DNA of 64,000 nucleotides from contig NC_134024.1 in assembly GCF_040712315.1 (NCBI RefSeq), positions 26,775,158 to 26,839,157 of the forward strand, in the 5' to 3' direction. Made by a program: the position numbers and the translations under genes. How positions within the stretch are numbered: the first letter of the stretch is position 1; every line of letters starts with the position of its first letter. This DNA comes from Castanea sativa (Eukaryota; Streptophyta; Magnoliopsida; Fagales; Fagaceae). Below, piece by piece: positions 1 to 11,987 of the stretch. The notes below the pieces were generated by a model. That model ran no database searches and was not told the origin of the DNA. It saw only the letters and a program-made list of their open reading frames with translations.

Positions 1-884
1 TTGTATAGCCCTTGTCACTAGATCTGCATTGCTGGTGACTGGTGAGGTAAGTAAGGAATGGGCAAGTTTTAGTGGAAAGGAATATTTACCTTGATATTCT
101 CAGCTTGACTTTTTCCCTTCAAATGGTTCTAAGGTTCCTCCACTAGGCAATATTTTCATATTTTATCTGCGCAGTAAAACTCAGTAGCTTGTTATTTATA
201 AATTGTGTCATTTATTGATAGGGGATCAGCTTTTGAAAATGACAAGTTTTTACCGTATAGAATAGAATTTTAACCTATATTATCCAATTCAATTGCTCTT
301 TATTGCCGTATCAAGAAATCAGTTAGTTTTTAATGAGAGTTTATACGGAAGTTGAACCTCATATCTCAAAACCACAAAAGATTATATACCAAATGCAAGC
401 CACAGAAAAGAGAAGTTTTTATTTTAACGCTCGAACAGAAAATTACTCTGTTTTCCACAGCTTCTTACTTTAATAGTCGCAGAACTGTCTAATTCCTCTG
501 AATCTAACAAGATTAATAAATTTGAAAACATTTAATAGTAAAATAAATTGAAGTTTGTTTAAGCTTTCGCGTAATTGCAGTTTACTGAATAATTTCTCCT
601 CCAGTAGCTACTTGCAAAATGCTTACTATCCACATCCTCATTATTTGAAACACTCTACAACAATTCTATATAACTTCATGTCCGCACAAAAAATAAAAAA
701 TAAAACTTATATATTTCTTCTATCCATTTATATTTGATCTAAGAATCACTCAACTTCAAGACCAGCATAAAGACTCACCGAGACTTTTTTTTTCCGTATA
801 TTTCTTTGACTATAAATTGTTCTAACAAGCGTATCTGGTTTTGCAAGTCCAAAATCGTGTGATATCTATATAAAAAAAATGCTC
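1..884. other. AT-rich sequence, no gene seen
   Basis: I see no reading frame with recognisable protein character, no RNA gene and no convincing terminal repeats. The only long frame (555-737) is AT-rich and low in complexity, so I treat it as chance. Confidence 0.5.
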
Positions 885-1117
885 ATGGGAAATTTTCTTC
901 AAGAACTTGATAGATCTAATGGTTACGTACTGTTCTTTATCTTATTGCCTATGGTGGCTTATATGAGAAAATTAAAACACAGAAAAAAAAAATTATAATT
1001 TCTGGATTAGTTGGAGGAAATTCGGTCCTCCTCAAGAGCTAATTTTTGGATGATAGTGTTGTTGATTTTATTCAATTCCATAGGGGGATTTACAAAAAAA
1101 AAAATGTTAAAAGTACT

Positions 1118-2145
1118 TGTAAAGAGTGAAAATTTTTGACCTATCACAAGCTAATACATCATATTACCAAGTCTACAAAATACAGCCAATTACAAAGCGT
1201 CACGTACTGCTACTAGGTTTTGCTATCACTACCCAAAAACCAACAGAAACTTGCCAAGTGTCATTGAAATAGGGGCATAAAATGCATGCAAAAAATCAAT
1301 CACACATCAGCGCGTGTAAGTGATGACATAAGCAGTCCGGCGTTTGTAAGCAATAACACAGACAGTCCAATTGGGTGTTGACATGTGTCATCTTGAAAAT
1401 CAAAACATTTCAGCCAATCAAAATATGCCACGTGTCTTGGAGAAAAAAATCTTAAAGCTCCTCCAATCAGATTGTGACACATGTCACCAATTAAGCTTCA
1501 CCACGTGTCGCTCACCCACCCCTAAACCTATAAATAGAAGCCTTCCTAAGACATTTCACCACACCAAGCCATCTAGAGCACAAGCAGCATCAGAAAAGAT
1601 TAAGAAGCACTCAAAAGTATGAAAACTCTGCAGGAATCAAGCCTCAAAGCCTTCAAGAACTTCAACCTCAAAACCGAAGAACATTCGAAGTAAAATCATC
1701 CAAACTATCGACCTAGATCTTGAAGATTGCTGAAATCAAGCTCTAAAGCCTCCAAAAACCTCAATAAACCATAAATCAAAGAAGCTCTACGGATTCAAGC
1801 CTCTATAGCACCGAAGAACTTCCATTACAAACCTTCGAAGACGAAGAACACACCAAGAATACGAAGAACAAAGAATTTTTAACAAGCTCATAGCCAGAGA
1901 TTCATTATAATTCTGTTTCATGAAACTTCAATCCATCATTCAGCCAAATTGAAGGATATTTGGTGTTTGAGTCAAAATCACATTGTTACTGTTTCAACCA
2001 ATAAGTCTTTTAAGGAGATTGAATAAGAGGATCACTCTTTTGTGCTTTTAGAAAATTATACCACACATTCACCAATATAAATTCGCATTTGTGAAACTAT
2101 TTTACTCGTTTGATTTATTTTAAACTAGAAATTTAGTCGTCTACA
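1118..2145 (+). mobile_element. Solo LTR of an LTR retrotransposon, 1,028 bp
   Basis: The block starts with TGTAAAGAG and ends with GTCTACA, the canonical TG...CA ends. It is flanked by the 5-bp direct repeat GTACT (1113-1117 and 2146-2150). The paralogous copy B has an uninterrupted site near 4900-4915, which confirms insertion and excludes a boundary error of more than a few bases. No second LTR or internal coding region is present, so this is a solo LTR, the usual product of unequal recombination between two LTRs. A TATA box (1529-1537), CCAAT motifs and G-boxes place transcription on the plus strand. The region after the TATA box is purine-rich with recurring AAGCCTC and GAAGAAC motifs. 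The superfamily cannot be assigned from an LTR alone. Confidence 0.88.
1253..1537 (+). promoter_or_regulatory. LTR promoter with G-boxes, CCAAT boxes and TATA
   Basis: TATAAATAG lies at 1529-1537. Upstream are two perfect CACGTG G-boxes (1429-1434 and 1502-1507), related CATGTG/CACATG elements near 1381 and 1475, and CCAAT motifs near 1413 and 1462. Two imperfect direct repeats of about 28 bp, each ending in CAGTCC, lie at about 1312-1338 and 1340-1368. G-boxes are bound by bZIP and bHLH factors in plants. That this LTR is stress- or light-responsive is inference only. Confidence 0.6.
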
Positions 2146-2655
2146 GTACTATAAGTTTTACTACAAGCTAATGTCACAATAAATATAATTGGTAACATTT
2201 ACAAATGAAAATTAAGCAAAAGAACTCCTAAGACTCTGCTAGAATCAGCCAAATAACAAACTAACGTTAACAAACTCAATAACTTCAGCCTTCACGGTAG
2301 ACTCTGGTGGTCCTAACACAACAACTTGCTCCATATTTTATTTTTACTTTTTGCTTCAAACAAATTTGCTCCATTGTATCATATGACTTAAGGAGAAAAT
2401 ATAATAAAGTGGTGTTTTACATGTAGTTGTACTAAATGAATGCTTTCTCCTCTTTGATTTTATTATTAATTTGTGCTAGTTTTCATCCTTTTAAGTTGTA
2501 GAGAAATGCTATGTACACTATTTTTTTTTTTTACAATATTTTTACAACAAATCCTAAGGAACATATTATTATTTGCTGTTTTTTGTGGGCAAGAAAATAA
2601 TTTAATAATAAAGTTCAAATTAAAACCAGTAATAATCTGTCACCTAAAATTTGTT

Positions 2656-2811
2656 TTGACCACTGCGCATTCTTGGCGTTGTGATCACTCCGCTTGTGGG
2701 GAATAGGGGTAAGGGTCGGGGTTTAAATTTTCAGGATGGAGTTTCATACATATATACACTTAGACTAAGTTAGAGTAAAATTTTTATCTTGTATAAAAAT
2801 AAAAATAAAAA
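2656..2811 (+). mobile_element. tRNA-derived SINE, copy 1
   Basis: This copy matches the two better-preserved minus-strand copies at 35550-35711 and 36948-37106. It has a head with GTGATCACTCC, a degenerate B-box-like GGGGTTTAAATTT, a middle region ACACTTAGACTAAGTTAGAG and a 3' end TTGTATAAAAAT running into AAAAT repeats. The paralogous copy B (around 5385-5410) lacks it, so it inserted after the duplication. The flanking duplication is imperfect, based on AAAATTTGTT against AAAATTTTTG. Confidence 0.75.
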
Positions 2812-3673
2812 TAAAAATTTTTGTGAAAGTACTGTAAAAATGTTGTATATGTAACATATCTCTAAATTATAGAGTTATATACACAATATTTTTACAATAC
2901 TTTTCTAACAAATTATAAGTGACATATTGTTATTTGGGGAGAAAAGTTTTAAAATAATTACTCTGTTATCCGCTCTCTATTGTATTTCTTACCCCTCTCT
3001 ATTGTAAAGAAGACAAGAAGCCCACTACAAAACTGTGCCACTTTGGTCTAGTAGGCGTCAATCAAAATTTTATTCCTACTAGGTACGTTGCATTTGACTG
3101 TGGTTTTTAACCATATTATGAAACCTAGAGTTTAAATTGTCATCTTTTATAAAGTCCAGTTCTGATATGACAAAATTTTAAAAATTTTATTTAAAAAAAA
3201 AAATCAAAGGTGTAATTTTTCATTGTCACATGAGGAAAATTCTGAAACTTTTTCTTTTTTAGAACTCACCAAAAAAAAAAAAAAAAAGGACGGCAGAAAT
3301 GCAACAGTGTGAAAGGAAAAGAGAGGCAACGTTTTCCTAGATTTCATATCCGCTGTGCTCGACATCCGCAACAATCATAAAATTATTGATTAGAATCTTC
3401 TCAGCATTACCCAATGGCTGTTCCAGAACCACAATGGACATGGAAAAATGAAGCAAAGAATTATCCATCTCATAATTGTCACTAGTTAGAGGTCCCACAT
3501 GACATGAGTAATTGGTGAGTTACCACTGAAACTTTCTACTTTTGAATCCTTCCAACTGGAAAGCAAAGACCTTTCATAGAGTATCACCATCTAATAGATA
3601 CGTACGAGATTTATATAGATCCTATGATAAATTGATTTAATTCACTTTCTGACAAACTATATTTCAGACAAAA

Positions 3674-4689
3674 TGTCTCGATAGAGCCACAGCGGAATAC
3701 AACATTAAAATAACACTACAGCATACAGTTTAATAACAGTAAACTATTCATCCAGCAAGCATAAAAATTTGTCTGCCATAAAAGTAAGCTTACTTTAAGA
3801 TGATGGAAATTCAAGAAGGGAACCGATCTCCAACGCAAGTAACCTCAAAAAAGGCTTCTATCATAGAAGTTGTACACTTTGAAAAAATGATCTAAATGAT
3901 TTAAGTTTCAATCATTAATCTTCCAGAGAATGGATCTGTCGAGAGGGAGAGAAACGAGTAATTTATTGATGCATGCCTCTCTTCCTACCACTCGCATTTC
4001 TCTAATTTTTTTGTATTTCCTTTTCTTTCCTCTCTTATTATTTTGTTCTATCTCCTCTTCTTTTGTTCTCTTTCCCTTTTTTTTTATTGTTCACAACTAC
4101 CGATTTTTATTCTATCTGTCATAGTAAGATTTACCATTTTTATCCATTAACTGCTTTTGGCTCCTTATGGGCATCCTTCTGAGACTGCACACTAGTTTGC
4201 CGGCTGCTCAGCCACTACCGTTACTCTGAACGTGTTGGCTGCTCCACTCCCCATTCCCAAACAAAATTGCTTGTCTTGTTTCTTACCTCTCTCTGTTTTT
4301 CACTACTCTCATTTGGATAAGGATCAAGTCTCTCCATTACCTACCTCTATGGCATGTATCAAGTGGTCTTAACCTGTATTTACTTCTTTTGGATGAGATG
4401 CCACCCTAGCATGACATCTCTCCCCAAAGAATTTTGAACGGGAACCCCAAAATAGACCCCCTCTTTCTCCCCACTGCTAGACCACATCCTTTGAATACCT
4501 TAACCCATGGCCGACCTCCCATGTATTGGCTAGGTACAAGTAGGTGGTGTCTTGGCCCTTTGTGCATTCTCCACTCCGTCTAAATTTGTTTCTTTCTAGC
4601 ATTCACACCATTTTTACTGCCTTTATGTTTGTTTGATTCCGCTGTACATTCTGGTCGGTATTTATCTCTTGTGGCATGAATTATGTGAG
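3674..4689. other. Spacer between duplication copies, no gene
   Basis: This 1-kb block separates copies A and B and is absent from both. It is pyrimidine-rich around 4000-4330. The chance frame at 3930-4124 is a hydrophobic T-rich translation without known motifs. The stretch GCGGAAT near 3691 and its reverse complement near 4640 could mark a retroelement fragment, but I cannot define ends. Confidence 0.35.
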
Positions 4690-6270
4690 CTTTTCTTCAA
4701 GAATTTGATAGATATAATGGTACGTACTGTTCTTTATCTCGTCACCTATGGTGGCTTATCTGGGAAAATTAAAACAAAGAACAAATGATAATTTCTGGAT
4801 TAGTTGGAGGTGGTTTGGGCCTCATCAAGTGATAATTTTTGGATGATAATGTTGATGCCTTTATTCAATTCCATAGGGGGATTTACAAAAACAAAAATGT
4901 ACCATAAATTTTACTACAAATTGATATGATAATGAATATAATTGGTAATGCTCCTGAACGAAAATTGACCAAAGGAACTCCTAGGATTAATACAGAATCA
5001 GCCAAATAACAAACTAACGTTAACAAACTCATTAACTTCAGCCTTCACGTTAGATACTGGTGGTCCCAATACAACAGTTTGCTCTTTTTTTTTTTTTTTT
5101 TTTTTTGGGTGCTTCAAACAACAACTTGCTCCATTGTATCATATAACTTAAGGAGAAAATATAATAAAGTGGTGTTTTACATGTTGTACTAAATGAATGC
5201 CTTCTCCTTTTTAATTTTATTATTAATTTGTGATAGTTTTTCTCCTAAGTTACAGAAAAATGATATGTACATAACATTTTTATAATATATTCACAATAAA
5301 TTCTATGTAGCATGTTGTTATTTGTTGTCCATGGCAGACAAGGAAGTAATTTTAATGATAAAGTTTAAATTAAAATCAGTAACAACTTATTACATAAAAT
5401 TCGTTGTGAAAGTACTATGAAAATATTGTTGACGTAACACTTCTCTAAGTTATAGAGAAATAGTATGTATGTAATATTTTCACAACACTTTCATAACAAA
5501 TCTTAGGTGGCATATTACCATTTGCTGTTATTGATGATTTTTAAAATTATAACTCTGTTATCCGCTCTTTATTGTATTTTTTACCCCCTCTCTAATGTAA
5601 AGAAGACAACTAGCCCAGTAGCCCACAACAAAACTCTGCCACTTTGGTGTAATAGGCGTCAATCAAAATTTTATTCCTACCAGATACGTTGCTTTTGACT
5701 GTGCTTTTTAACCATTATGAAACCAAGTGTTTAAATTGTCATCTTTTATATAAAGTCCAGTTCTAATATGACAAAATAAATAAATAAATAATTAAAAAAA
5801 AATCCCAGGTGTAATTTGTCATTTGGCACATGAGGAAAATTCTGAAACTTTTTCTTTTTTAGAACTTACTTAAAAAACAGAAAGACGGTAGAAATGCAAC
5901 AGTGTGAAAGGAAAAGAGAGGCAATGTTTTCCTAGATTTTATATCCGCTGTGCTCGACATCCGCAACAATCAGAAAATTATTGATTAGAATCTTCTCAGC
6001 ATTACCCAATGGCTGTTCCAGAACCAGAATGGACATGGAAAAATGAAGCAAAGAATTATCCATTTCATAATTGTCACTAGTTAGAGGTCCCACATGACAT
6101 GAGTAATGAGTGAGAGTTATTACTGAAACCTTCTACTTTTGAATCCTTCCAACTGGAAAGCAAAGACATTTCATAGAGTATCACCATCTAATAGATACAT
6201 AAGAGATTTATATAGATCCTACGATAAATTGATTTAATTCACTTTCTGACTAAATATATTTCAGACAATT
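4690..6270. repeat. Tandem segmental duplication, copy B
   Basis: This is the counterpart of copy A without the solo LTR and the SINE, so it records the pre-insertion state of both sites. A T-run of about 20 nt near 5086-5106 replaces part of a shorter T-rich stretch in copy A. No coding region is recognisable. Confidence 0.85.
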
Positions 6271-6342
6271 ACGATTCAGATACTTGTCATTATCATGTTA
6301 GATTTTGTTCTCTAAGCTGGAGTCCCTTAATTTTGATTCTTA

Positions 6343-7278
6343 GGGTCTGTTTGGATAGAACTTATTTTGCTGAAACTGAAAACTGAAAACACTGTAGAAA
6401 ATAAGTGAAAAAACGTAGATGATTATTTTTTGATACGGGTACTGTAGCTCAGTTGAAAAACGCAGATGAAATTTTTTTTTTTTTCACTCCTCGCCTACGC
6501 TAACGCTTGTCTTCAAGAAGAGAAGCCCACGCCCAACAGAGAAATCCACAGAGGAAGACAATCTAGTCCGACGCCGGTGGAGGTTCCAGTCGGCGCGGTG
6601 GTCGGTGTCCACCTGCGAAGTCTATCAAACCCATTACAGATCCAAATATTAAAACCCAAACAAACTCAAGATTCTTGGGACTAACCATCGATTGACTCAC
6701 TGCGAAGTCTAATCGAGTAATCGACCACCAAGCAATGGAGGTAGAGACAACAACTTGAAGATCGACCCGGGTGGCGGCAAAAACGAGAGGTGCTTGAAGA
6801 TAAAAAGTTGAAATCGCCGGTGGGTTTTGTGTTGTGGGTGGGGATGGAAATCTTAGATCTGACTTGAAGGGGGTAGAAATCTCAAGTTTTGTACATATAT
6901 AAGCAAATCGGTGCGGTTCGGTGTTCACCGGAATTCAAAAATCTTTGCCGACAACCGTACCGGCCGACTTTGGTGCTTGAAAATCGCTGCCAACCACCGT
7001 GCCTAACACCTGCGGTGGAGGTTTGAGGTGGCCGGATCGGTTCAGCTCGGCCGGTTTCGTCGGTGGCGGGCGGTGCTGTACTGACCTTAAAGAACCCAGT
7101 CCGACGCCGGCGAACCTTCTTGGATGATCGTTTTGGTGCGCACCGAAGAAAAAAGCTTGCGTTTTTTCTTCAGCTATTTTCATCTCTGCGTTTTTCGTTT
7201 TGTCTACTGTAGCGTGGGTCCCAGCAGTTTTTAAACGCAAACGCAAAACGCAGTTACAAAACGTGGATCCAAACGCCC
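6343..7278. mobile_element. Non-autonomous inverted-repeat transposon, 936 bp
   Basis: The left end GGGTCTGTTTGGATA is the imperfect inverse of the right end GGATCCAAACGCCC. The flanks carry an identical 5-bp repeat TCTTA (6338-6342 and 7279-7283). The subterminal sequence (GAAAACACTGTAG, AAACGCAAAACGCAG) matches the smaller element at 29054-29368. The interior (about 6540-7130) is GC-rich with two GTCCGACGCCGG motifs, unlike the AT-rich ends, and has no recognisable transposase. Open frames on both strands are low-complexity Pro/Arg-rich shadows of this GC-rich core. The superfamily is unsettled, since hAT elements normally make 8-bp duplications. Confidence 0.8.
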
Positions 7279-7283
7279 TCTTA

Positions 7284-8189
7284 GTATCAGACCCTTTAAT
7301 TTCACACGTCCCACTGTTTAGTATCTCGCTTGTACTTGCCCAGTGAATTTATAGTTTTATGCATTGAACATTTCATCTTGGGTGCAGCAAAGAACCAGAA
7401 GTAAGTTCTTCTAAAAAATAAAAAATAAATCAATTAATAAAAAGAAATACTAGAAGTCAATCATGCTCATAGGAATAAGTTTGTGAGAAGTTATAAAAAA
7501 AAAAAAGTGGTTAACGGATGTCTTAAAAATATTAGTTTAGAAAATTATTTTTAAAATTTTGTTACAAAAAATAAAAACAGTAACTAATTTTTTAATAGCA
7601 TCCAGTTAAAAAAACAACAAATGCCCTAAAGACATCCAGTTAAAATATCCTCAAAGTGAGTCACACTAATTAAATTTAAGATGAGGCACTCTCTTTATGT
7701 GAGAGAAGATAATACACATTTATTATACTTTCAGAATAGTATTCTACAATTTTCTTAAGTTTGGGTTATGTAGTTCAGGCTTACAACAATGTAAACCAAA
7801 TTGTTTGTTAGATTTGTTGAATCTTGACCAAAGTATTTCCATTCATTCAAACCAATATATAGTTATGATAAGAGTATTACAATTCATTCAAATTGAAGCA
7901 ATTTTGTACAAGTATCATACAAAAATATTTAATGCCTGTATTATACATGGATGTTTATTTGCATTGGTTACATAATAAACGGAATGAACTTTCTTCCATG
8001 TTAATATACATAAAATAACAGTTATTTTACTAACACAATTTTTGTCATAATTTAATGAAGTGGTGTGAGTGGTAAATAATCACTTTTATATGGATTTATC
8101 ATTTTTTTTCACTATTCACCATTAACTACTTCAATAAATTGTTGCAAACGTTATAAGGAAAATTGTATTTCTGAATTTTCTCTATTAAA
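7284..8189. other. AT-rich sequence, no gene
   Basis: There is no coding sequence. A possible old MITE fragment lies around 7510-7640 (GGTTAACGGATG ... CATCCAGTTAA), with short imperfect inverted ends and a poly-A run, but I cannot fix its borders. Confidence 0.4.
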
Positions 8190-9140
8190 AAAACTAGGTT
8201 CTTTTGCCTACCATGCATTTTTATTTATTCCAGTTATAACGCCAGGGGATAGCACGAGTTTAATCCTACAGCCTCTAAATCAAAATAGAGTTCAGGCTCA
8301 TTCAACTGGTGCCATTATCCTGATGTCATTGACAATTTGGACAACTGGAATTATATTCATTCCCCTTTGGCTCAGCTGGAACTTGGAAATGAAAGGGCAA
8401 GACTGAGTGAGTCTTTCTTTCCAGTAATACAATACATGTTACGATTTCTTCTGACATGATGTGCTGCAATTTTTAGTCAATACTAGACTTTTGCTAGCCG
8501 AGGACTGTTTCAATCTCTACCACAAAATTGAGGCCCTAGCTCGTTCCAGGATGGTTTTTTAGGTTGCACATATCCCAAGCTAAGATATTCCATGTTGCAC
8601 CAACCAGTTTGTATTGTTTTCTATCACATCTTTCCTAATCATATTCTCACCAAAAAAAAATCTTTCCTAATCATATCAAACAGTTTTCATTTTGTCTCCT
8701 TAAGGTGTAATTGTCACAATCCCACCATATTTCTATTTATTATAATATGAAAGATAAAACTTACCGGAATACAAATGGAATCTCTTTTTCATTGTTTCTT
8801 TGCTTATAGAAAAAATTGAAGGTATACTTTAACACACTTTTAACAAAATAATTTTAATAAACAACTAAATAAGTTATTCTAAAATAGACACTAAGCAAGT
8901 ATGTGTTGGGGTTAATTGGGGGCCGTTTGGTATCGTTAATATTCTAGTAACGTTGTTTGTATTTTTTAAAAATACATGTGAGTGAAAAAATGCATAAAAA
9001 TACGTGTAATGTTTTTTAAAAACTGAAAAGTATTACTCAAATAACCATACCAAACAGCCCTTTGTGTTCCTTATCACTGGTCGGCAAAAAAATTGATATG
9101 TTCTCAATGATGGAATTAGACATTTTGATTGTTTTAGGTT
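8190..9140. repeat. Dispersed duplication, first member (partner 39600-41640)
   Basis: Long colinear similarity to 39600-40160 and 41325-41640. Anchors are ACCATGCATTT, CAACTGGTGCCATTATCCT, ATGTTACGATT, TCATATCAAACA, TGTCTCCTTA and a final AAAAAATTGA block. No gene is visible in either copy. The copies differ by several insertions: the MITE at 8920-9060 here, and a block of about 1.15 kb in the partner. Confidence 0.75.
8920..9060. mobile_element. Short MITE, 141 bp
   Basis: The ends GGGCCGTTTGGTATCGTTA and TAACCATACCAAACAGCCC are inverse repeats with two mismatches over 19 bases. The element is AT-rich and non-coding. It is missing from the paralogous segment near 41540, which supports a discrete insertion. 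I could not see a clear target-site duplication, so the superfamily (hAT-like ends) is a guess. Confidence 0.7.
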
Positions 9141-11984
9141 CCGAAATCAGAAGGAACTCAATATGGAACCCTGGCTCTATGTTCCAATCAGCACTCAATC
9201 CCCCAAACTGTCATCAGCACTTGCCTCTCTGACTAGGAATTTTATAACCGTTTTGCGATTTCTCTAATTTTAAAACTTTATCCTATTAAGATTAGACTGT
9301 TATTCCGAAAACTCAAGCCTTGGAAAGTTTGAGCCTCACTCAAACTCATCAATTAACAAAGGCTTTATCCCTCTCTATAAATAAAGTAGGGGTGTAAAAT
9401 TCAAAGCATGCAATATTCCTTTATTCAGCACGTGAATGAACCCTCAATTGCTTGAATTCTTTACTCTCCAAGTCTTAAATCATCCAAAATATCTTCCCAA
9501 TTTATTCTAAACACAAAAATTGTTAGTTAGGATTATCCATCCAAACCTAAACCGATCATCAAGCCTTGTGCACGCAGGTGGTATTTCTCAACCTTTTAGT
9601 AGTTTCATCTATGATTACTACTTTTAATCAATCAAATCATGTTTGTCTTCGATGATTTGGGTTAAAGTAGGGTTAAACATGATGGATATTGGATTTAGTG
9701 TTTAAATCTTCAGATGTGGTTTATATGCTCAAAACTCTTTTTTATTTTTCATTCAAAAACCCTAGATGTATTGTTTTTTATGTGAAGAACACGCCTTTTT
9801 TGACAAGTTTAAATAAATGGATTGCATGACACGATGGAAGCCACCATACTCTAGAAGATCGATTGAACTGGGCATGGTTGGTGCTTATTATCTAACACCT
9901 TCACTAATTTAGCCTTCAATATTTAAATCAATGGTTGTTAAACTAGGTCTTATGTTGTAATTTTCATCTTTTGGAATTTAACTATAAATCAAAAGCTATG
10001 TAATTTTTATACTGTATCTAGGAATCAAGCTTTGTAATTATTATTATTTTTTCTATCAAATGTTTAAATTCTATTATTTAATTAATGACAATGTGTTTTT
10101 CAATATGGATTTTTTTTTATAATAATTAATATAAGTGACTATTCCAAATCTACAAGTATACAACTCGCAATTTAATTTAAGGGGTCAAATATCATCAGTC
10201 AGGCCATGCATTTTGAGAGGTAATAAACACAACCTCACCCGATAACATGAGCTTGGTCAAAAACAAAACTAACTCAAGGTCTTGGTATCTCACATTTATT
10301 CAATTTATTTAGCTTATATACAATTTTATTTATATATATATATATATATATAAATGAAAAAAAAAAAAAAAAACCCTTCTAGGTGCAATTGTATGTACAT
10401 CTGATTTTTTAAGTTCTCGGTCAAGCCCAGTTGAATTAGATTTGCCCGGATTAAGCCTTCTGGACCTATTGGTTAGAAACCGATGGGGATTTTTCTCTTC
10501 CAATTGGCAATTGCCCCTAGCTTTTGCTATGCCAAGCCGAATGAAGCTTGTTGGTTTGCTTGGGAAGTGTTTCCCTACCCCAGTAGTTGGAAAATGAAAA
10601 TCCCTTCTTTTTCAATGAGACCCTATACTTGGCCAGGTACACCCGAGTTGTGATGGGTCGTGCTTGCTATGGCTTGATTTGTCAAGTAAAATTGTACCGA
10701 CCCAACATCATATTCTCATCATCCAGTAAATAAAATGAAATTTTAAAAAATAAAAAATAAAGCTTCTTGTCAAATAATAATAATAATAATCTACAAATTA
10801 ATTTAATAACTATATAAAAAGAGTCAAAATGATGTGTTTGGATTAAAAACTTTAAACGGTGCGTTTTGCTAAGAACAATTTTTTTCAACACAGAGGCGGT
10901 GAGGGAGAGAGAAAGAAGCGGAGAGTCAGTGAGAGAGAGACTAGGGAAATCACTAGGCCCCTCTCCCCCACACGTTGTTACAAACTCTCTGTTAAGGGGA
11001 AAAGTTTATTTCTTTCTTATAATCTCTGCTTATGTGTTTGAATTTTTGGATTTTTATGAGTTTTTCCTTGTTGGTTGCTTTGCTTGCAGTGTCGGATCAT
11101 GAAGATTTTGTGTTTGTGGACACAAATGGAGGAAGGGAAGGACGCTTTTTGGGGCTTATAAGAGTCTGTCTGAGTGATTTCCAAGCTCAAGCCGATCTTC
11201 TATAATCTTTTTCATTCTTATAATCTAAATTTCTGACTTTATCTGTGTTTGAAATAGCTATGTAAAAGTCAATTTCTTTTTGGGTTTGTCTCTTATTTTA
11301 CGTACCCAGTTGAGTTTGGCCTCGTGGGTCTTCTTTATTTGAATAAATTTCCTGTTTGTTGATATAAATTCCCCAATGTTTGTTAGGATGGCTTCTACCA
11401 GTCAAATTCAGCTTCTACATCACTTGTTCTGTCAGATTAAGAGATGAGGAGAAGGAAACAAATGAAAATTGATTTTCACCCAAAAAAGGAGAGAGAGATT
11501 AAGAAGATAAATTTAAAATTTAGAGCGAGTAACTACAAAGTAACTTTATTCATGTTGTACATCTCACAATCTTGATTTGAGTTTCTAGATTATAGATGCA
11601 GCAAAACACAAGCACTCAAAGAAGAATAATATATAGCTTCATCATTTGCTTAAAGGAGCAAATGATTTTGTGAGTACATAATAATTTCATCTGCTCTGAA
11701 TAACAATAAAAGTGAATAACTTCATTTCAATAGATTCATTATTATATTGTAGGAATGAGATGCAAAAGGGAATTTAACTTATGTTCATTTAGGAATTTTG
11801 GTGATGCAAAGCACATATTGATAAGGGGCATTATTGAAAATTGATGGTCAAGTGATATACAAATAATTTGCATTTTATATTTTCAACTATCTCTGCGATG
11901 ATATATTGCTTTGTCATTTATTTTTATTTGTCTCATATAGCCTCTCATCATTTGCAGGTTGGGTTGTCATAACATGCTTAGCTC
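9141..11984. other. Intergenic sequence, no confident gene
   Basis: Holds an AT microsatellite at about 10332-10351, an A-run beside it, and a block at about 10660-10770 that resembles 51745-51850 (shared GATTTGT, AGTAAATAAAATGAAATTT). Around 10850-11160 there is a purine-rich stretch with a possible acceptor (TTGCAG near 11090) and a short downstream frame. I cannot tie it to a gene. Confidence 0.4.
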
Positions 11985-11987
11985 TTA

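Larger units (their letters stand above)
885..3673. repeat. Tandem segmental duplication, copy A
   Basis: This segment aligns by eye with copy B at 4690-6270. Shared landmarks in order include the CCATAGGGGGATTTAC motif, CAAATAACAAACTAACG, the ATTTTATTCCTAC stretch and a closing block ending in ATATTTCAGACAA. Copy A is about 1.2 kb longer because it holds a solo LTR (1118-2145) and a SINE (about 2656-2811). With these removed the two copies are nearly equal in length, about 1.6 kb each. Neither copy has a recognisable gene. Many scattered substitutions show that the duplication is not recent. Confidence 0.85.

Noticed and set aside
1371..1622. 83-aa frame overlapping the solo LTR promoter
   Set aside because: It runs through CCAAT, G-box and TATA elements of an LTR, so coding use is unlikely.
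10850..11160. Possible 5' exon and intron of a host gene
   Set aside because: A plausible acceptor and a short frame exist, but there is no recognisable protein, no donor that convinces and no continuation downstream.
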